From JBGTIS01 sp041745535 (GTDB lineage: Bacteria > Bacteroidota > Bacteroidia > Cytophagales > Cyclobacteriaceae): 20,804 nucleotides of DNA. The position numbers and the translations under genes are program-made. Position 1 is the stretch's first letter, and the number at the start of each line of letters is the position of its first letter. The DNA lies in the NCBI GenBank assembly GCA_041745535.1, contig JBGTIS010000371.1, forward strand, positions 1 through 20,804. Direction: 5' to 3'. Positions 1-7,939 of this stretch are shown piece by piece. A model generated the notes under the pieces. The model saw nothing but the letters and a program-made list of their open reading frames with translations, did not search any database and was not told the DNA's origin.

Positions 1-1
1 T

Positions 2-2818
2 TACAAAGAGGTGAAAGACACTACCATTGTGGCCCAGTTTAAAATAAAAAATACCGAAAATGATTATCTGCTGGCCTGGACCACCACACCCTGGACCTTA
101 CCGGGTAACTCTGCTATTGCCGTTGGCGAAAATATCAATTATGTAAAGGTAAAAACCTTCAATCCTTATACGTACGATCCGGTGAATGTGGTGCTGGCCA
201 AAGACCGGCTGGGCGTATATCTGGATGCCAAAGCCAAAGACCTGGAACTGGCAGATTATCAACCAGGCGATAAGCACATTCCTTACGAAATTGTGGAGGA
301 ATTTAAAGGGAAAGATCTGGTAGGCATTGAATACGAACAACTGATGCCGTATGTACCGTTGCCTTATCCCGCATTTACCGTGGTGGCTGGCGATTTTGTG
401 ACCACCGAAGAGGGTACCGGCCTGGTGCACCTGGCCAAAGCTTTTGGCTCTGACGACTTTCGAACTCTGGAAAAGCACAACATTCCGGGGATTTTCATCA
501 AAGATGAAGAAGGGAAAGAACTGCCTATTGTGGATAAACGTGGCCGGTTTGTGAGTGAAATCACGGATTTTGCCGGGATGTACGTCAAAAATTATAACGA
601 TGCTGACGAGTCAAATCCCGATTATAAATCTACCGATGTGCTGATCGCCATTAAGCTGAAGGAAGAGAACAAAGCCTTTAAAGTAGAAAAATACGTGCAC
701 TCGTATCCGCACTGCTGGCGAACCGATAAACCGGTTTTGTATTACCCATTGGAAGCCTGGTTTATCCGGACTACGGCCATGAAAGACCGGCTGGTGGAAC
801 TGAACAACACCATTAACTGGAAACCCGCTTCTACCGGAACCGGCCGTTTTGGCAACTGGCTGGAAAATCTGGTGGACTGGAACCTGAGCCGTTCCCGGTA
901 TTGGGGCACGCCACTACCCATCTGGGTAAATAAAGATAAAACAGAGACAAAATGTATCGGATCGATAGAAGAACTCTCAAATGAAATTGATACTGCTGTT
1001 GCAAAAGGGATTATGCTTAGTAACCCAATTAAGGAACCTAGAAAGTTTAAAGTAAAATATTTACATGATGATCCACGAATTGAATATGCAACTTCTAGCG
1101 ATCAGAATCTTTTACCTGAAGAAGGCGCATTTGAAAAATTTGATCTCCATCGTCCCTACGTTGATTATATAGTTTTAGTTGATAGTAAGGGGAATCCGAT
1201 GTATCGCGAGCCTGATTTAATCGACGTTTGGTTCGATTCCGGCGCCATGCCGTATGCACAATGGCATTATCCGTTTGAAAATAAAGATATATTTGAACAA
1301 AGTTATCCGGCCGATTTTATCTCGGAAGGGGTAGACCAAACCCGGGGCTGGTTTTTTACCCTGCACACCATCGCTGGTATGCTGTTCGACAGCGTGGCTT
1401 TCAAAAATGTAGTATCTACCGGTTTAGTGCTGGATAAAAACGGCAATAAAATGTCGAAACGATTGGGCAATGCGGTTGATCCGTTCAAAACGCTGGCACA
1501 GTATGGCCCCGATGCTACCCGCTGGTATATGATTACCAACGCCAATCCGTGGGATAACCTCAAATTTGATATCGATGGCGTGGCAGAAGTTCAGAGAAGG
1601 TTTTTTGGCACGTTGCAAAACACCTATGCTTTCTTTGCCCTGTATGCCAATCTGGATGGATTTACCTTTTCAGAAGAAGAAATTCCATTGACAGAAAGAA
1701 CCGAAAGCGACCGGTGGATCATTTCACGGCTGAACACCCTGATCAAAGAAGCTGACGATGCTTTCAGCAATTACGAGCCTACCCGTGCCGGCCGGGCTGT
1801 GCAGGATTTTGTGATCGACGACCTAAGCAACTGGTATGTACGGCTGAACCGGAAACGCTTCTGGCAGGGCGAATACGACCGAAATAAACAGGCTGCTTAC
1901 CAGACTTTATACCGCTGTCTGGTTACAGTGGCCAAATTGGGTTCTCCGATAGCCCCTTTCTTTATGGACAGGTTGTATCAGGATTTAAACCAGGTTTCCG
2001 GACAGGAAGCTTACGAATCGGTGCATCTGGCCTATTTTCCCAAAGTGGATGAAAGTGCCATTGATGCCGATTTGGAAACGAAAATGGCGATTGCCCAGGA
2101 TACTTCTTCGCTGGTGCATTCGTTACGAAAGCAGCATAAACTGAAAGTACGGCAACCGCTGTCTAAAATTTTGATTCCGGTACTGAATCAGGAAACCAGG
2201 GATAAGTTTCTGGCAGTTGAAAGTCTGATCCTTTCGGAAGTAAATGTGAAGCATATAGAGTATATAGATGATACTTCCGGCATTCTGGTAAAGAAGATCA
2301 AACCGAACTTCAGAAAACTGGGAAAACAGTATGGTCCGAAAATGAAAGATATTACGGCTGCAATAGCCAGGTTTGGTCAGGAAGAAATCCGGCAGCTTGA
2401 AAAAGAACAGCAATTCCTGCTTTCGGTAGCTGATGAATCCATTACCCTGACGCTGGAAGATGTAGAGATTACCTCTGAAGATATTCCTGGCTGGTCGGTG
2501 GCCAACGAAGGCGATATTACCGTTGCCCTCGACATTACCGTTACCGATGAGCTGAGAAAAGAAGGCATCGCCCGTGATGTGGTAAACCGGGTACAAAACC
2601 TGCGAAAAGATATGGGGTTGGACGTACAGGATAAAATCAGAATTCGTGTAGAAAAAGGCGATTCAGTGATTAGTGAGGCATTAACAGTTAATAAAAACTA
2701 TATTTGCACTGAAACACAGGCGTTGAGTCTGGACTTAATTGAACAGTTGGGTGAAAATGCCAAAACGCTTGAATTAGACGACAATTCAGTTAAAATTGAA
2801 ATAGAACCGGTTAGATAG
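2..2818 (+). CDS. ileS: Isoleucyl-tRNA synthetase, 5'-truncated by the window edge
   Basis: This is a class I aminoacyl-tRNA synthetase that charges tRNA-Ile with isoleucine in the cytosol. The reading frame is open from base 2, and the N-terminal HIGH-type motif lies upstream of the window. Visible parts, in order, are the CP1 editing domain (WTTTPWTLPGN near the start, GTGLVHLAKAFGSDDF further on), the return to the Rossmann core (RSRYWGTPLPIW, then DVWFDSGAMPYAQWHYPFEN), the KMSKR signature encoded at about 1448-1462, and an anticodon-binding C-terminal region. The C-terminus (NFRKLGKQYGPKMKDI, then ELRKEGIARDVVNRVQ) has no cysteine zinc finger, which fits the eukaryote-like IleS type of Bacteroidota rather than the E. 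coli type. About 55 residues lie between IGSIEEL and FDLHRPYVD; I recall similar spacers in Bacteroidota relatives. Bases 931-1230 are much more AT-rich than the flanks (see findings). The TAG stop touches the lspA region, so the two are probably cotranscribed. Confidence 0.96.
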   Translation, partial: YKEVKDTTIVAQFKIKNTENDYLLAWTTTPWTLPGNSAIAVGENINYVKVKTFNPYTYDPVNVVLAKDRLGVYLDAKAKDLELADYQPGDKHIPYEIVEEFKGKDLVGIEYEQLMPYVPLPYPAFTVVAGDFVTTEEGTGLVHLAKAFGSDDFRTLEKHNIPGIFIKDEEGKELPIVDKRGRFVSEITDFAGMYVKNYNDADESNPDYKSTDVLIAIKLKEENKAFKVEKYVHSYPHCWRTDKPVLYYPLEAWFIRTTAMKDRLVELNNTINWKPASTGTGRFGNWLENLVDWNLSRSRYWGTPLPIWVNKDKTETKCIGSIEELSNEIDTAVAKGIMLSNPIKEPRKFKVKYLHDDPRIEYATSSDQNLLPEEGAFEKFDLHRPYVDYIVLVDSKGNPMYREPDLIDVWFDSGAMPYAQWHYPFENKDIFEQSYPADFISEGVDQTRGWFFTLHTIAGMLFDSVAFKNVVSTGLVLDKNGNKMSKRLGNAVDPFKTLAQYGPDATRWYMITNANPWDNLKFDIDGVAEVQRRFFGTLQNTYAFFALYANLDGFTFSEEEIPLTERTESDRWIISRLNTLIKEADDAFSNYEPTRAGRAVQDFVIDDLSNWYVRLNRKRFWQGEYDRNKQAAYQTLYRCLVTVAKLGSPIAPFFMDRLYQDLNQVSGQEAYESVHLAYFPKVDESAIDADLETKMAIAQDTSSLVHSLRKQHKLKVRQPLSKILIPVLNQETRDKFLAVESLILSEVNVKHIEYIDDTSGILVKKIKPNFRKLGKQYGPKMKDITAAIARFGQEEIRQLEKEQQFLLSVADESITLTLEDVEITSEDIPGWSVANEGDITVALDITVTDELRKEGIARDVVNRVQNLRKDMGLDVQDKIRIRVEKGDSVISEALTVNKNYICTETQALSLDLIEQLGENAKTLELDDNSVKIEIEPVR

Positions 2819-2850
2819 TGATTGCCCGGATCGCGTTCGCGACCTACGGG
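2818..2850 (+). other. GC-rich hairpin at the ileS-lspA junction
   Basis: Directly after the ileS stop lies a GC-rich patch in an AT-rich setting. CCCG (2825-2828) can pair with CGGG (2847-2850), and TCGC (2831-2834) with GCGA (2839-2842) around a GTTC loop. It is followed by AAAA and has no T tract, so it does not look like an intrinsic terminator. It lies in the leader of lspA if that gene starts at 2878. It might be an RNA processing or attenuation element, or a small repeat. Its role is unknown. Confidence 0.4.
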
Positions 2851-2877
2851 AAAACTATAACCATAAAATTGTATCAG

Positions 2878-3495
2878 GTGAAGCAATACTATAAATATTA
2901 TTTACTTAGTTTATTCATCATTGTTTTAGACCAGTTTGTGAAGCTGCTGGTTTACTATAATATGGAACTGGGCGTAATCGGTCAGATTCCTGTGTTTGGT
3001 GATTGGTTCAAACTTCATTATACGCTGAATCCGGGTATGGCATTTGGGATGCAACTTGGCTCCTCCTATGGCAAACTGGTGCTCACCATTTTCCGGCTGC
3101 TGGCTATGGTAGGGATTGGGTATTATCTGTATTTACTGGCGAAACGTGGTGTGCATAAAGGTCTACTCTGGTCTGTCGCGCTTATTTTGGGTGGTGCCAT
3201 CGGAAATGTGATAGACAGTACATTCTATGGAGTTTTTCTTAATAATGCTCCTTACGATGCTTCCACCCCCTGGTTCCACGGTCAGGTGATCGATATGTTT
3301 TACATCGATATCTGGGAAGGACGTGTAGCAGAATGGGTACCGCTCTGGGGAGGCGAATACATGGCCTTGTGGCCCATTTTCAACATTGCCGATGCCTCTA
3401 TTTTTATTGGCGTAGCCATTATTTTAATCATGCAAAAGAAATTTTTTGGCGAAGACAAACCCAAAGAAATAAAAGAAGTACCACAGCAAAATTAA
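2878..3495 (+). CDS. lspA: Lipoprotein signal peptidase (signal peptidase II)
   Basis: This inner-membrane aspartyl protease removes signal peptides from diacylglyceryl-modified prolipoproteins. The family signature is clear: GGAIGNVIDS, VIDM and FNIADASI, with catalytic aspartates at about D139 and D172 counted from the start used here. About four membrane segments are visible, beginning with YYLLSLFIIVLDQFVKLLVYY. The segment between GNVIDS and VIDM is longer than in E. coli, as I recall for Bacteroidota LspA. The frame is open from a GTG at 2818, but the first 20 codons run through the GC-rich hairpin and encode a non-membrane extension. I prefer the GTG at 2878 (VKQYYKYYLL), which places the first membrane helix where the family has it; a TTG at 2869 is the other option. 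The gene follows ileS and lies 3 bp before the thioredoxin gene, so it is part of one transcription unit. Confidence 0.93.
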   Translation: MKQYYKYYLLSLFIIVLDQFVKLLVYYNMELGVIGQIPVFGDWFKLHYTLNPGMAFGMQLGSSYGKLVLTIFRLLAMVGIGYYLYLLAKRGVHKGLLWSVALILGGAIGNVIDSTFYGVFLNNAPYDASTPWFHGQVIDMFYIDIWEGRVAEWVPLWGGEYMALWPIFNIADASIFIGVAIILIMQKKFFGEDKPKEIKEVPQQN

Positions 3496-3498
3496 GCA

Positions 3499-3795
3499 AT
3501 GAAAAAATTTAATGAACTAATTAATTCTGATACGCCCGTGCTGGTAGATTTTTATGCCGACTGGTGTGGTCCGTGTAAAATGCTATCGCCGGTTATTGAG
3601 GAACTTGCCCGGGAAACCAAAGGCAAAGCCAAAGTAATTAAGGTAGATATCGATAAAAATCCGCAGGCAGCGGCCCATTACAATGTGAAAGGTGTGCCAA
3701 CGGTAATTTTATTTAAGAATGGACAAATAAAATGGCGGCAGTCGGGCGTAATGCCATTACAACAGTTAAAACAGGCTATTGACCAGAACCAGTAA
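3499..3795 (+). CDS. trxA: Thioredoxin, cytosolic
   Basis: This small dithiol-disulfide oxidoreductase reduces protein disulfides in the cytosol. At 98 residues it is close to the compact end of the thioredoxin family. It carries the classical active site WCGPC at residues 22-26, the preceding strand VLVDFYADW, and the cis-proline loop GVPTVILF with P67. There is no signal peptide or membrane anchor, so it is a cytosolic thioredoxin rather than one of the exported TlpA/ResA-like proteins common in Bacteroidota. The ATG lies 3 bp after the lspA stop, implying cotranscription with ileS-lspA. A strong intrinsic terminator follows. Confidence 0.93.
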   Translation: MKKFNELINSDTPVLVDFYADWCGPCKMLSPVIEELARETKGKAKVIKVDIDKNPQAAAHYNVKGVPTVILFKNGQIKWRQSGVMPLQQLKQAIDQNQ

Positions 3796-3817
3796 AAGAA
3801 AATAAGCTGTAAGGTTC

Positions 3818-3870
3818 AGGCAACTGTTTGATCCTGGTATTCAACCTAGCTACTAACAGTTGCCTTTTTT
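3818..3870 (+). terminator. Rho-independent terminator after trxA
   Basis: A perfect 11-bp inverted repeat, AGGCAACTGTT (3818-3828) and AACAGTTGCCT (3855-3865), encloses a 26-nt loop and runs straight into a T tract ending at 3870. It ends the ileS-lspA-trxA unit. It sits between convergent genes, but its other strand lacks a good T tract, so it acts mainly on the + strand. Confidence 0.8.
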
Positions 3871-3895
3871 AATACATACACGCTGAGGCAGGCTG

Positions 3896-4501
3896 TTAGT
3901 TTTGCTGCTGTTCATACAGTTTGGTGTCCATGCCGCCGGTTTTATAAAGATCTTTTACGGCCATCAGGGTGTCTTCATCAAAGATTTCAAAAGCCTTGTA
4001 AATTTCATGGGCAAACTCAATCATGCCTGCGCCATTGGCTGTAATGATATTACCAGTCGAAACACAGGGTTCCTGCTGGTAAAAAGATTCGCCTTTGTAA
4101 TCGGGGCAAAACTGTCGCAGATAAACCAGTCCGTTGCTGGTATGCGGAATGGTATCGAGCATTCCCGCTTTACCCAGCAACAGGGTAGCGCCACAAATCG
4201 CTGCCAGGGTTTTCCGCTTTTCAATAACGGCTTTTACCAGCGGCAGCACTTCCTGGTTACCATTTTGTTCCCAGCTTTCACCTCCTGGTAATATCAGCAG
4301 GTCAAGCTGATCGGGATTTATTTTATCTAAGGATGTTTGCGGTTGTACGCGCATGCCGCCCATAGAAGTAACGGGCTGGCCATCGGTTGAAAAAAGCGCT
4401 ACAGAAAAATCGCCATACTGTCGCAATCCGGCGATAGCCAGTGCGGGTTCCCAATCGGCAAATCCATCAAATACGAATAATTTACAATTTTTGCTTTCCA
4501 T
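3896..4501 (-). CDS. DJ-1/PfpI-family protein (type 1 glutamine amidotransferase-like)
   Basis: A 201-residue single-domain protein of the DJ-1/ThiJ/PfpI superfamily. The N-terminal strand KLFVFDGFADWEPA includes the conserved glutamate (E18), LLILPGGESW follows, and the nucleophile elbow AAICGATLLLG carries the candidate nucleophile C103. The residue after the cysteine is Gly rather than the His of PfpI proteases (CHG), which places it nearer the YdeA-like group. NIITANGAGMIEFA is the conserved region after the elbow. Members include glyoxalases, chaperones and deglycases, and the substrate cannot be told from sequence. There is no signal peptide, so it is cytosolic. The gene lies 65 bp downstream of the WYL regulator on the same strand and may be cotranscribed with it or controlled by it. 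A TAGATTTG element at 4525-4532 may give it its own promoter. Confidence 0.85.
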   Translation of the reverse strand: MESKNCKLFVFDGFADWEPALAIAGLRQYGDFSVALFSTDGQPVTSMGGMRVQPQTSLDKINPDQLDLLILPGGESWEQNGNQEVLPLVKAVIEKRKTLAAICGATLLLGKAGMLDTIPHTSNGLVYLRQFCPDYKGESFYQQEPCVSTGNIITANGAGMIEFAHEIYKAFEIFDEDTLMAVKDLYKTGGMDTKLYEQQQN

Positions 4502-4524
4502 AATTTTCTATTTGGTTATGGTAT

Positions 4525-4532
4525 CAAATCTA
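4525..4532 (-). promoter_or_regulatory. Possible -7 promoter element for the DJ-1-family gene
   Basis: On the minus strand TAGATTTG is an exact match to the Bacteroidota -7 consensus TAnnTTTG, ending 23 bp before the ATG at 4501. No convincing TTG -33 element is visible at the usual spacing, so support is partial. Confidence 0.3.
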
Positions 4533-4566
4533 CAGCGGGGAGGTGACAGCCCTATGTCAGCAGGGT

Positions 4567-5523
4567 TTAATAAACCTGTTGGAAATGTTTTTGCAGCGAT
4601 TCCACCAATTTAAAAAGTTCATTTCTCAGACTATCAGGAGATACGATTTCTACCTTATCGGTAAACATCAGCAGCCACCGGGCCATGCCACGTACCGAAG
4701 TGGTCAAAAAGGTCATTTCTACCTGATTCCCTTTCTGTCGTTCGCTTACAAAACCATGATAATAGCGTTGCCCTTTGGCATATCTGGCATATTTTTTATC
4801 GAACAACACGATTACAGTTTCCAATTCCCGCTGTTCGGCCATTTGTTCCAGGTATGTATTGAGTGTAAGTCCTCTTTTTTTGAAAAGCTGGGAAGTGGTT
4901 TGCAAATCAATCATCCGGTCGAAACGGAAATTGCGGTAAGCATCGCGCCATCGGCAAAAAGCAATCAAATACCACTGACTGACACTAAAATAAACGCCAA
5001 TCGGCTCAATGTCGCGCTCAGTAACTTCATCGCTTTGCAGGGCCCTGTACCGGATTTTCAATACACGCTGCTCTATTACACTTTTCAGGATTTTCTGAAG
5101 CAAATCCTGCTGCGGGGTAGTTTCCAGCGCTGGCGCGTAATCTACCACCTGAATATGCTGGTTCAGGTCTTCCAGAAACTCTTTCTCCCGGCTTCGCAAT
5201 ACCGACTTTACTTTGTACATTGCCGAATGGTACTGTTGGGCAGTGGTTTGGTCGGTCAGTTTTTCCACCAGTTTTTCGGCAGTAAGAAAAGCCGTAGCTT
5301 CTTCTTCGGTAAACATTACAGGCGGAAGCCGGTATCCTTCCATAATTGAATAGCCAATCCCGGCTTCACTAATCAGCGGCACACCCGCCTCTTCCAGGGT
5401 TCTGATATCTCGATATACGGTGCGCAGGCTAATTTCAAAGCGGTTGGCAATTTCCTGCGCTTTTACCACTCTTTTAGATTGCAACTGTATCAGTATAGCC
5501 GTGATTCGATCGATGCGGTTCAT
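4567..5523 (-). CDS. HTH/WYL-domain transcriptional regulator (YafY family)
   Basis: A DNA-binding regulator with an N-terminal DeoR-like winged helix-turn-helix at about residues 1-60 (MNRIDRITAILIQLQ, then IANRFEISLRTVYRDIRTLE) and a central WYL ligand-sensing domain. The WYL core reads EPIGVYFSVSQWYLIAFCRW and ends in RNFRFDRM, as in the YafY family. A further ATG lies 7 codons upstream (5542-5544), but the family begins at MNRIDR, so I use 5523. The protein has 318 residues, normal for the family. WYL proteins often sense nucleotides or other small ligands and often regulate adjacent genes; the 65-bp spacing to the DJ-1-family gene suggests that as a target, which is inference. The ligand is unknown. 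Confidence 0.9.
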   Translation of the reverse strand: MNRIDRITAILIQLQSKRVVKAQEIANRFEISLRTVYRDIRTLEEAGVPLISEAGIGYSIMEGYRLPPVMFTEEEATAFLTAEKLVEKLTDQTTAQQYHSAMYKVKSVLRSREKEFLEDLNQHIQVVDYAPALETTPQQDLLQKILKSVIEQRVLKIRYRALQSDEVTERDIEPIGVYFSVSQWYLIAFCRWRDAYRNFRFDRMIDLQTTSQLFKKRGLTLNTYLEQMAEQRELETVIVLFDKKYARYAKGQRYYHGFVSERQKGNQVEMTFLTTSVRGMARWLLMFTDKVEIVSPDSLRNELFKLVESLQKHFQQVY

Positions 5524-5612
5524 GTGGTATCGGAGTTTTTCCAAACAAAATAAAAACTAAAATACTACATATTCACCTTTCTTTATCTAGCAGGGCAGGA
5601 CTAATTCAAAAT

Positions 5613-7499
5613 TTAATATTCCTGCTGGTGCATACCCGTTTCTTCCCCTTTAAACTCTACCTCGCTCTTATTCGGATAGGTATTGTTCGCCCGGTCCACA
5701 TCAGCCATGCGCATAGTAGGATCAATTTCCATCGATTCAATATCACCGGGACTATGCGGAAGGTTCATTCGGTAAGCCGGGTACACCCAGGGCCAGTCTT
5801 CCATCACAATTCTTTTACTATCGGTTTCATTTTCTTTTTCTCCCCGCATCACTTCCAGGGGAATGTAATAGAGTTCTTTGGTACCATCTTTCAGGGTAAC
5901 CAGTATATCCAGTGGCATCGCCATTTTGCCAATCCGATCCAGGCTTACCGTAGTATTGCCTTCTGTTCCTGTTACCAGCCCAAAACCGTAGTCGATGGTA
6001 TTCAGGGTATTGACCCAGTCTTCCCGGTACCAGTCCAGTTCCAAACCGGAGGTTTTCTCCATAATCCTGATAAAATCATTCACATTGGGATGCTTAAATT
6101 TCCAGGTATTGAAATAATTTCTCATACCCTGCTCAAAAACTTTTTCTCCTACCACATAACTCAATTGGTTAAGGAAAACAGCCCCTTTTGAATAAGACCC
6201 AATGCCATAAGCAAAGTTGGTATTGAAATGATCGGCGTGGGTGGCAAGGGGTTCCTCTTTGCCCGACTTTGCCAAAGCAAAATAAGAACTATAAGAACCT
6301 GCATGCGTGTTTTGCGGATCGATATTGAGCAATTCTGCCATTACCAGACTGGAAGCATACGAAGTGAATCCTTCATCCATCCAGGCGTACAAACTTTCGT
6401 TGGTGCCCAGTACGCCCTGGTACCAGCTATGAATCATTTCGTGCACGGTAACTCCCACCAGACTTTTCAAATTCCGGTGTCCGGTAATCAGGGTGGCCAT
6501 CGGGTATTCCATGCCGCCATCACCGCCCTGAATCACCGCATATTTATCGTAGGGGTATTTGCCGAAATGCGCATTCATGTATTCAAAAGCCTTCACGGTA
6601 AATTCGGGTAATTTTTCCCAGTTTTCTACCAACGTATCGGCTTCGTAAAAAAAGTGTACCGTTGGTCCGTTGGGTACCTGGGCAGTGGCATGCGCATAAT
6701 CGGGATCAGCCGCCCACATAAAATCGTGCGCGTTGGTAGCGGTAAAATGCCAGTTGAGTTTGTCACCGGATTTGCGTTTTACCTGCTGACCCGGTTTTTC
6801 GTAACCATGCCCGATTTCCCGCGGATTTTCCAGGTAACCAGTGCCGCCAATGGTATAGGCCGAATCAATGGCAATGGTTACGTCATAGCTGCCCCAAACG
6901 CCATAAAACTCACGACCGATATAGGGATTGGCATGCCAGCCCTGGTAATCATATTCGCACATTTTAGGATACCATTGCGCCATAGAATAGGCAATTCCTT
7001 CGGCATTATCGCGGCCGGAACGGCGAATTTGTTTGGGTACCTGTGCCTGAAAATCCATTTCAAAGGTAGTTTCAGCACCAGGCAGAATAGGCTTACTCAG
7101 ATGAACTTCCAGAATGGTGCCCACCACTTTGTAACTGATCGCTTTTCCGTTCTGTTTTAATGAATTTATTTTCTGATAACCAACTTCATTTTCTTTCAGA
7201 TGAAAAATGCGGTCACGCACCCGGCTGTCAGGATCTTCAATGGTACGAGAACGTACGTCCATCGCGCTTCCGGGCTGGAAAGCATTGAAATACAGGTGAT
7301 AAAATACTTTGTTAAGGGTGTCGGGCGAATTATTGTAGTACACCAGCTTTTGCTTCCCAGTGAACCGATGAGTAGCCACATCCATATCAATATTCATGGT
7401 ATATTCCACACCTTGCTGCCAGCGGTCGGGCTGTGCGAGTACACACGGGGTAAACCCAGGCAGAGAAAAGAAAACAAACAGAAATATTCGATTGATCAT
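5613..7499 (-). CDS. Exported M1-family zinc metallopeptidase
   Basis: A gluzincin aminopeptidase-like protein of about 628 residues. The zinc site is complete: HEMIH at about residues 353-357, with the third ligand E376 in WMDEGFTSY, 18 residues after the motif. The exopeptidase motif appears as GGMEYP upstream, a variant of GAMEN common in Bacteroidota M1 proteins. The N-terminal region (YTMNIDMDVATHRFTGKQKLVYYNN) is the usual M1 beta-saddle. The frame is open to an ATG at 7562, but the ATG at 7497-7499 starts a typical signal peptide (MINRIFLFVFFSLPGF, then CVLA before QPDRW), so I place the start at 7499. It probably acts in the periplasm or on the surface, degrading peptides. It is followed 89 bp later by the WYL regulator on the same strand. 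No good -7 element was found upstream; the putative mobile element ends about 195 bp before the start. Confidence 0.92.
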   Translation of the reverse strand: MINRIFLFVFFSLPGFTPCVLAQPDRWQQGVEYTMNIDMDVATHRFTGKQKLVYYNNSPDTLNKVFYHLYFNAFQPGSAMDVRSRTIEDPDSRVRDRIFHLKENEVGYQKINSLKQNGKAISYKVVGTILEVHLSKPILPGAETTFEMDFQAQVPKQIRRSGRDNAEGIAYSMAQWYPKMCEYDYQGWHANPYIGREFYGVWGSYDVTIAIDSAYTIGGTGYLENPREIGHGYEKPGQQVKRKSGDKLNWHFTATNAHDFMWAADPDYAHATAQVPNGPTVHFFYEADTLVENWEKLPEFTVKAFEYMNAHFGKYPYDKYAVIQGGDGGMEYPMATLITGHRNLKSLVGVTVHEMIHSWYQGVLGTNESLYAWMDEGFTSYASSLVMAELLNIDPQNTHAGSYSSYFALAKSGKEEPLATHADHFNTNFAYGIGSYSKGAVFLNQLSYVVGEKVFEQGMRNYFNTWKFKHPNVNDFIRIMEKTSGLELDWYREDWVNTLNTIDYGFGLVTGTEGNTTVSLDRIGKMAMPLDILVTLKDGTKELYYIPLEVMRGEKENETDSKRIVMEDWPWVYPAYRMNLPHSPGDIESMEIDPTMRMADVDRANNTYPNKSEVEFKGEETGMHQQEY

Positions 7500-7683
7500 A
7501 ACAGAATTTTGCTTACAGATTGTATTATTCAAAGGCCATTCAGGCTCAGGGTTCGTTTTCACTTAAAATTTGTTTCCCTGCGGAAAGCAGTTAAACGAAT
7601 CTGGCAAAGAAAATATTTAAACACTAATTATTATAACTTTTAAAAAGAAAGTTGGTAATATGAAACACCGGCCATCAGGCAGG

Positions 7684-7693
7684 GCACTGATCC
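7684..7693. repeat. Left target-site duplication of the putative element
   Basis: The 10-mer GCACTGATCC abuts the left terminal inverted repeat and recurs exactly, in the same orientation, at 7940-7949 against the right one. This is the pattern left by transposition that duplicates 10 bp of target. Confidence 0.7.
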
Positions 7694-7939
7694 TTATCAT
7701 GTCGCGTATCTTTTTCAATCGGATCGCCGAAGCGAATGGAGCGGCTTATTGTTAAAATACTCAATTTTCAATACTCAATTTTCAGCAATAAACTAAACCG
7801 TGTTTATGGAATTGAGCATTGAATATTGAAAATTGAGTTATGATTTCTATTACACAACCAATATCAGCGGCAACCGCGTCTGTCTACTGGAAAACATACA
7901 ATAAAACAGCTATTCCAGAAAACTTATGAGACATGATAA
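7694..7939. mobile_element. Putative 246-bp MITE (non-autonomous transposable element)
   Basis: The element begins with TTATCATGTC (7694-7703) and ends with its exact reverse complement GACATGATAA (7930-7939). The inverted similarity continues imperfectly inward, to about 17 matches in the first 21 bases. It is flanked by a perfect 10-bp direct repeat, GCACTGATCC. The order direct repeat, inverted repeat, interior, inverted repeat, direct repeat is the classical insertion signature. The interior is too short for a transposase and holds no credible ORF, so any movement would depend on a transposase elsewhere in the genome. Its centre carries a large palindrome of 7-bp units (7759-7838). A 10-bp duplication would fit IS4-type transposases among others, but the family cannot be assigned from this copy alone. 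It lies just 3' of the UbiA-family gene. Confidence 0.65.
7759..7838. repeat. Heptad-built long palindrome inside the element
   Basis: The right arm (7811-7838) is four 7-bp units in register: ATTGAGC, ATTGAAT, ATTGAAA, ATTGAGT. The left arm (7759-7786) is four complementary heptads: ACTCAAT, TTTCAAT, ACTCAAT, TTTCAGC. The outer two heptad pairs match perfectly over 15 bp (7759-7773 with 7824-7838), the third has one mismatch, and the fourth is poor. Inside, ATAAAC (7788-7793) pairs with GTTTAT (7802-7807), giving a further stem. A tandem 14-bp repeat (ATACTCAATTTTCA at 7757-7770 and 7771-7784) is part of the same pattern. It could extrude as a cruciform or fold as a long hairpin if transcribed. 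Confidence 0.75.

Noticed and set aside
4543..5349. A 268-codon open frame on the + strand.
   Set aside because: It lies antisense to the well-supported WYL regulator gene, has a low-complexity Phe/Gln/His-rich translation and no recognisable domain.
7660..7755. A 31-codon ORF starting ATG at 7660 (MKHRPSGRALILIM and onward).
   Set aside because: It crosses the left target duplication and terminal repeat of the putative element, so it is a chance join of flank and element sequence. No homology or ribosome site supports it.
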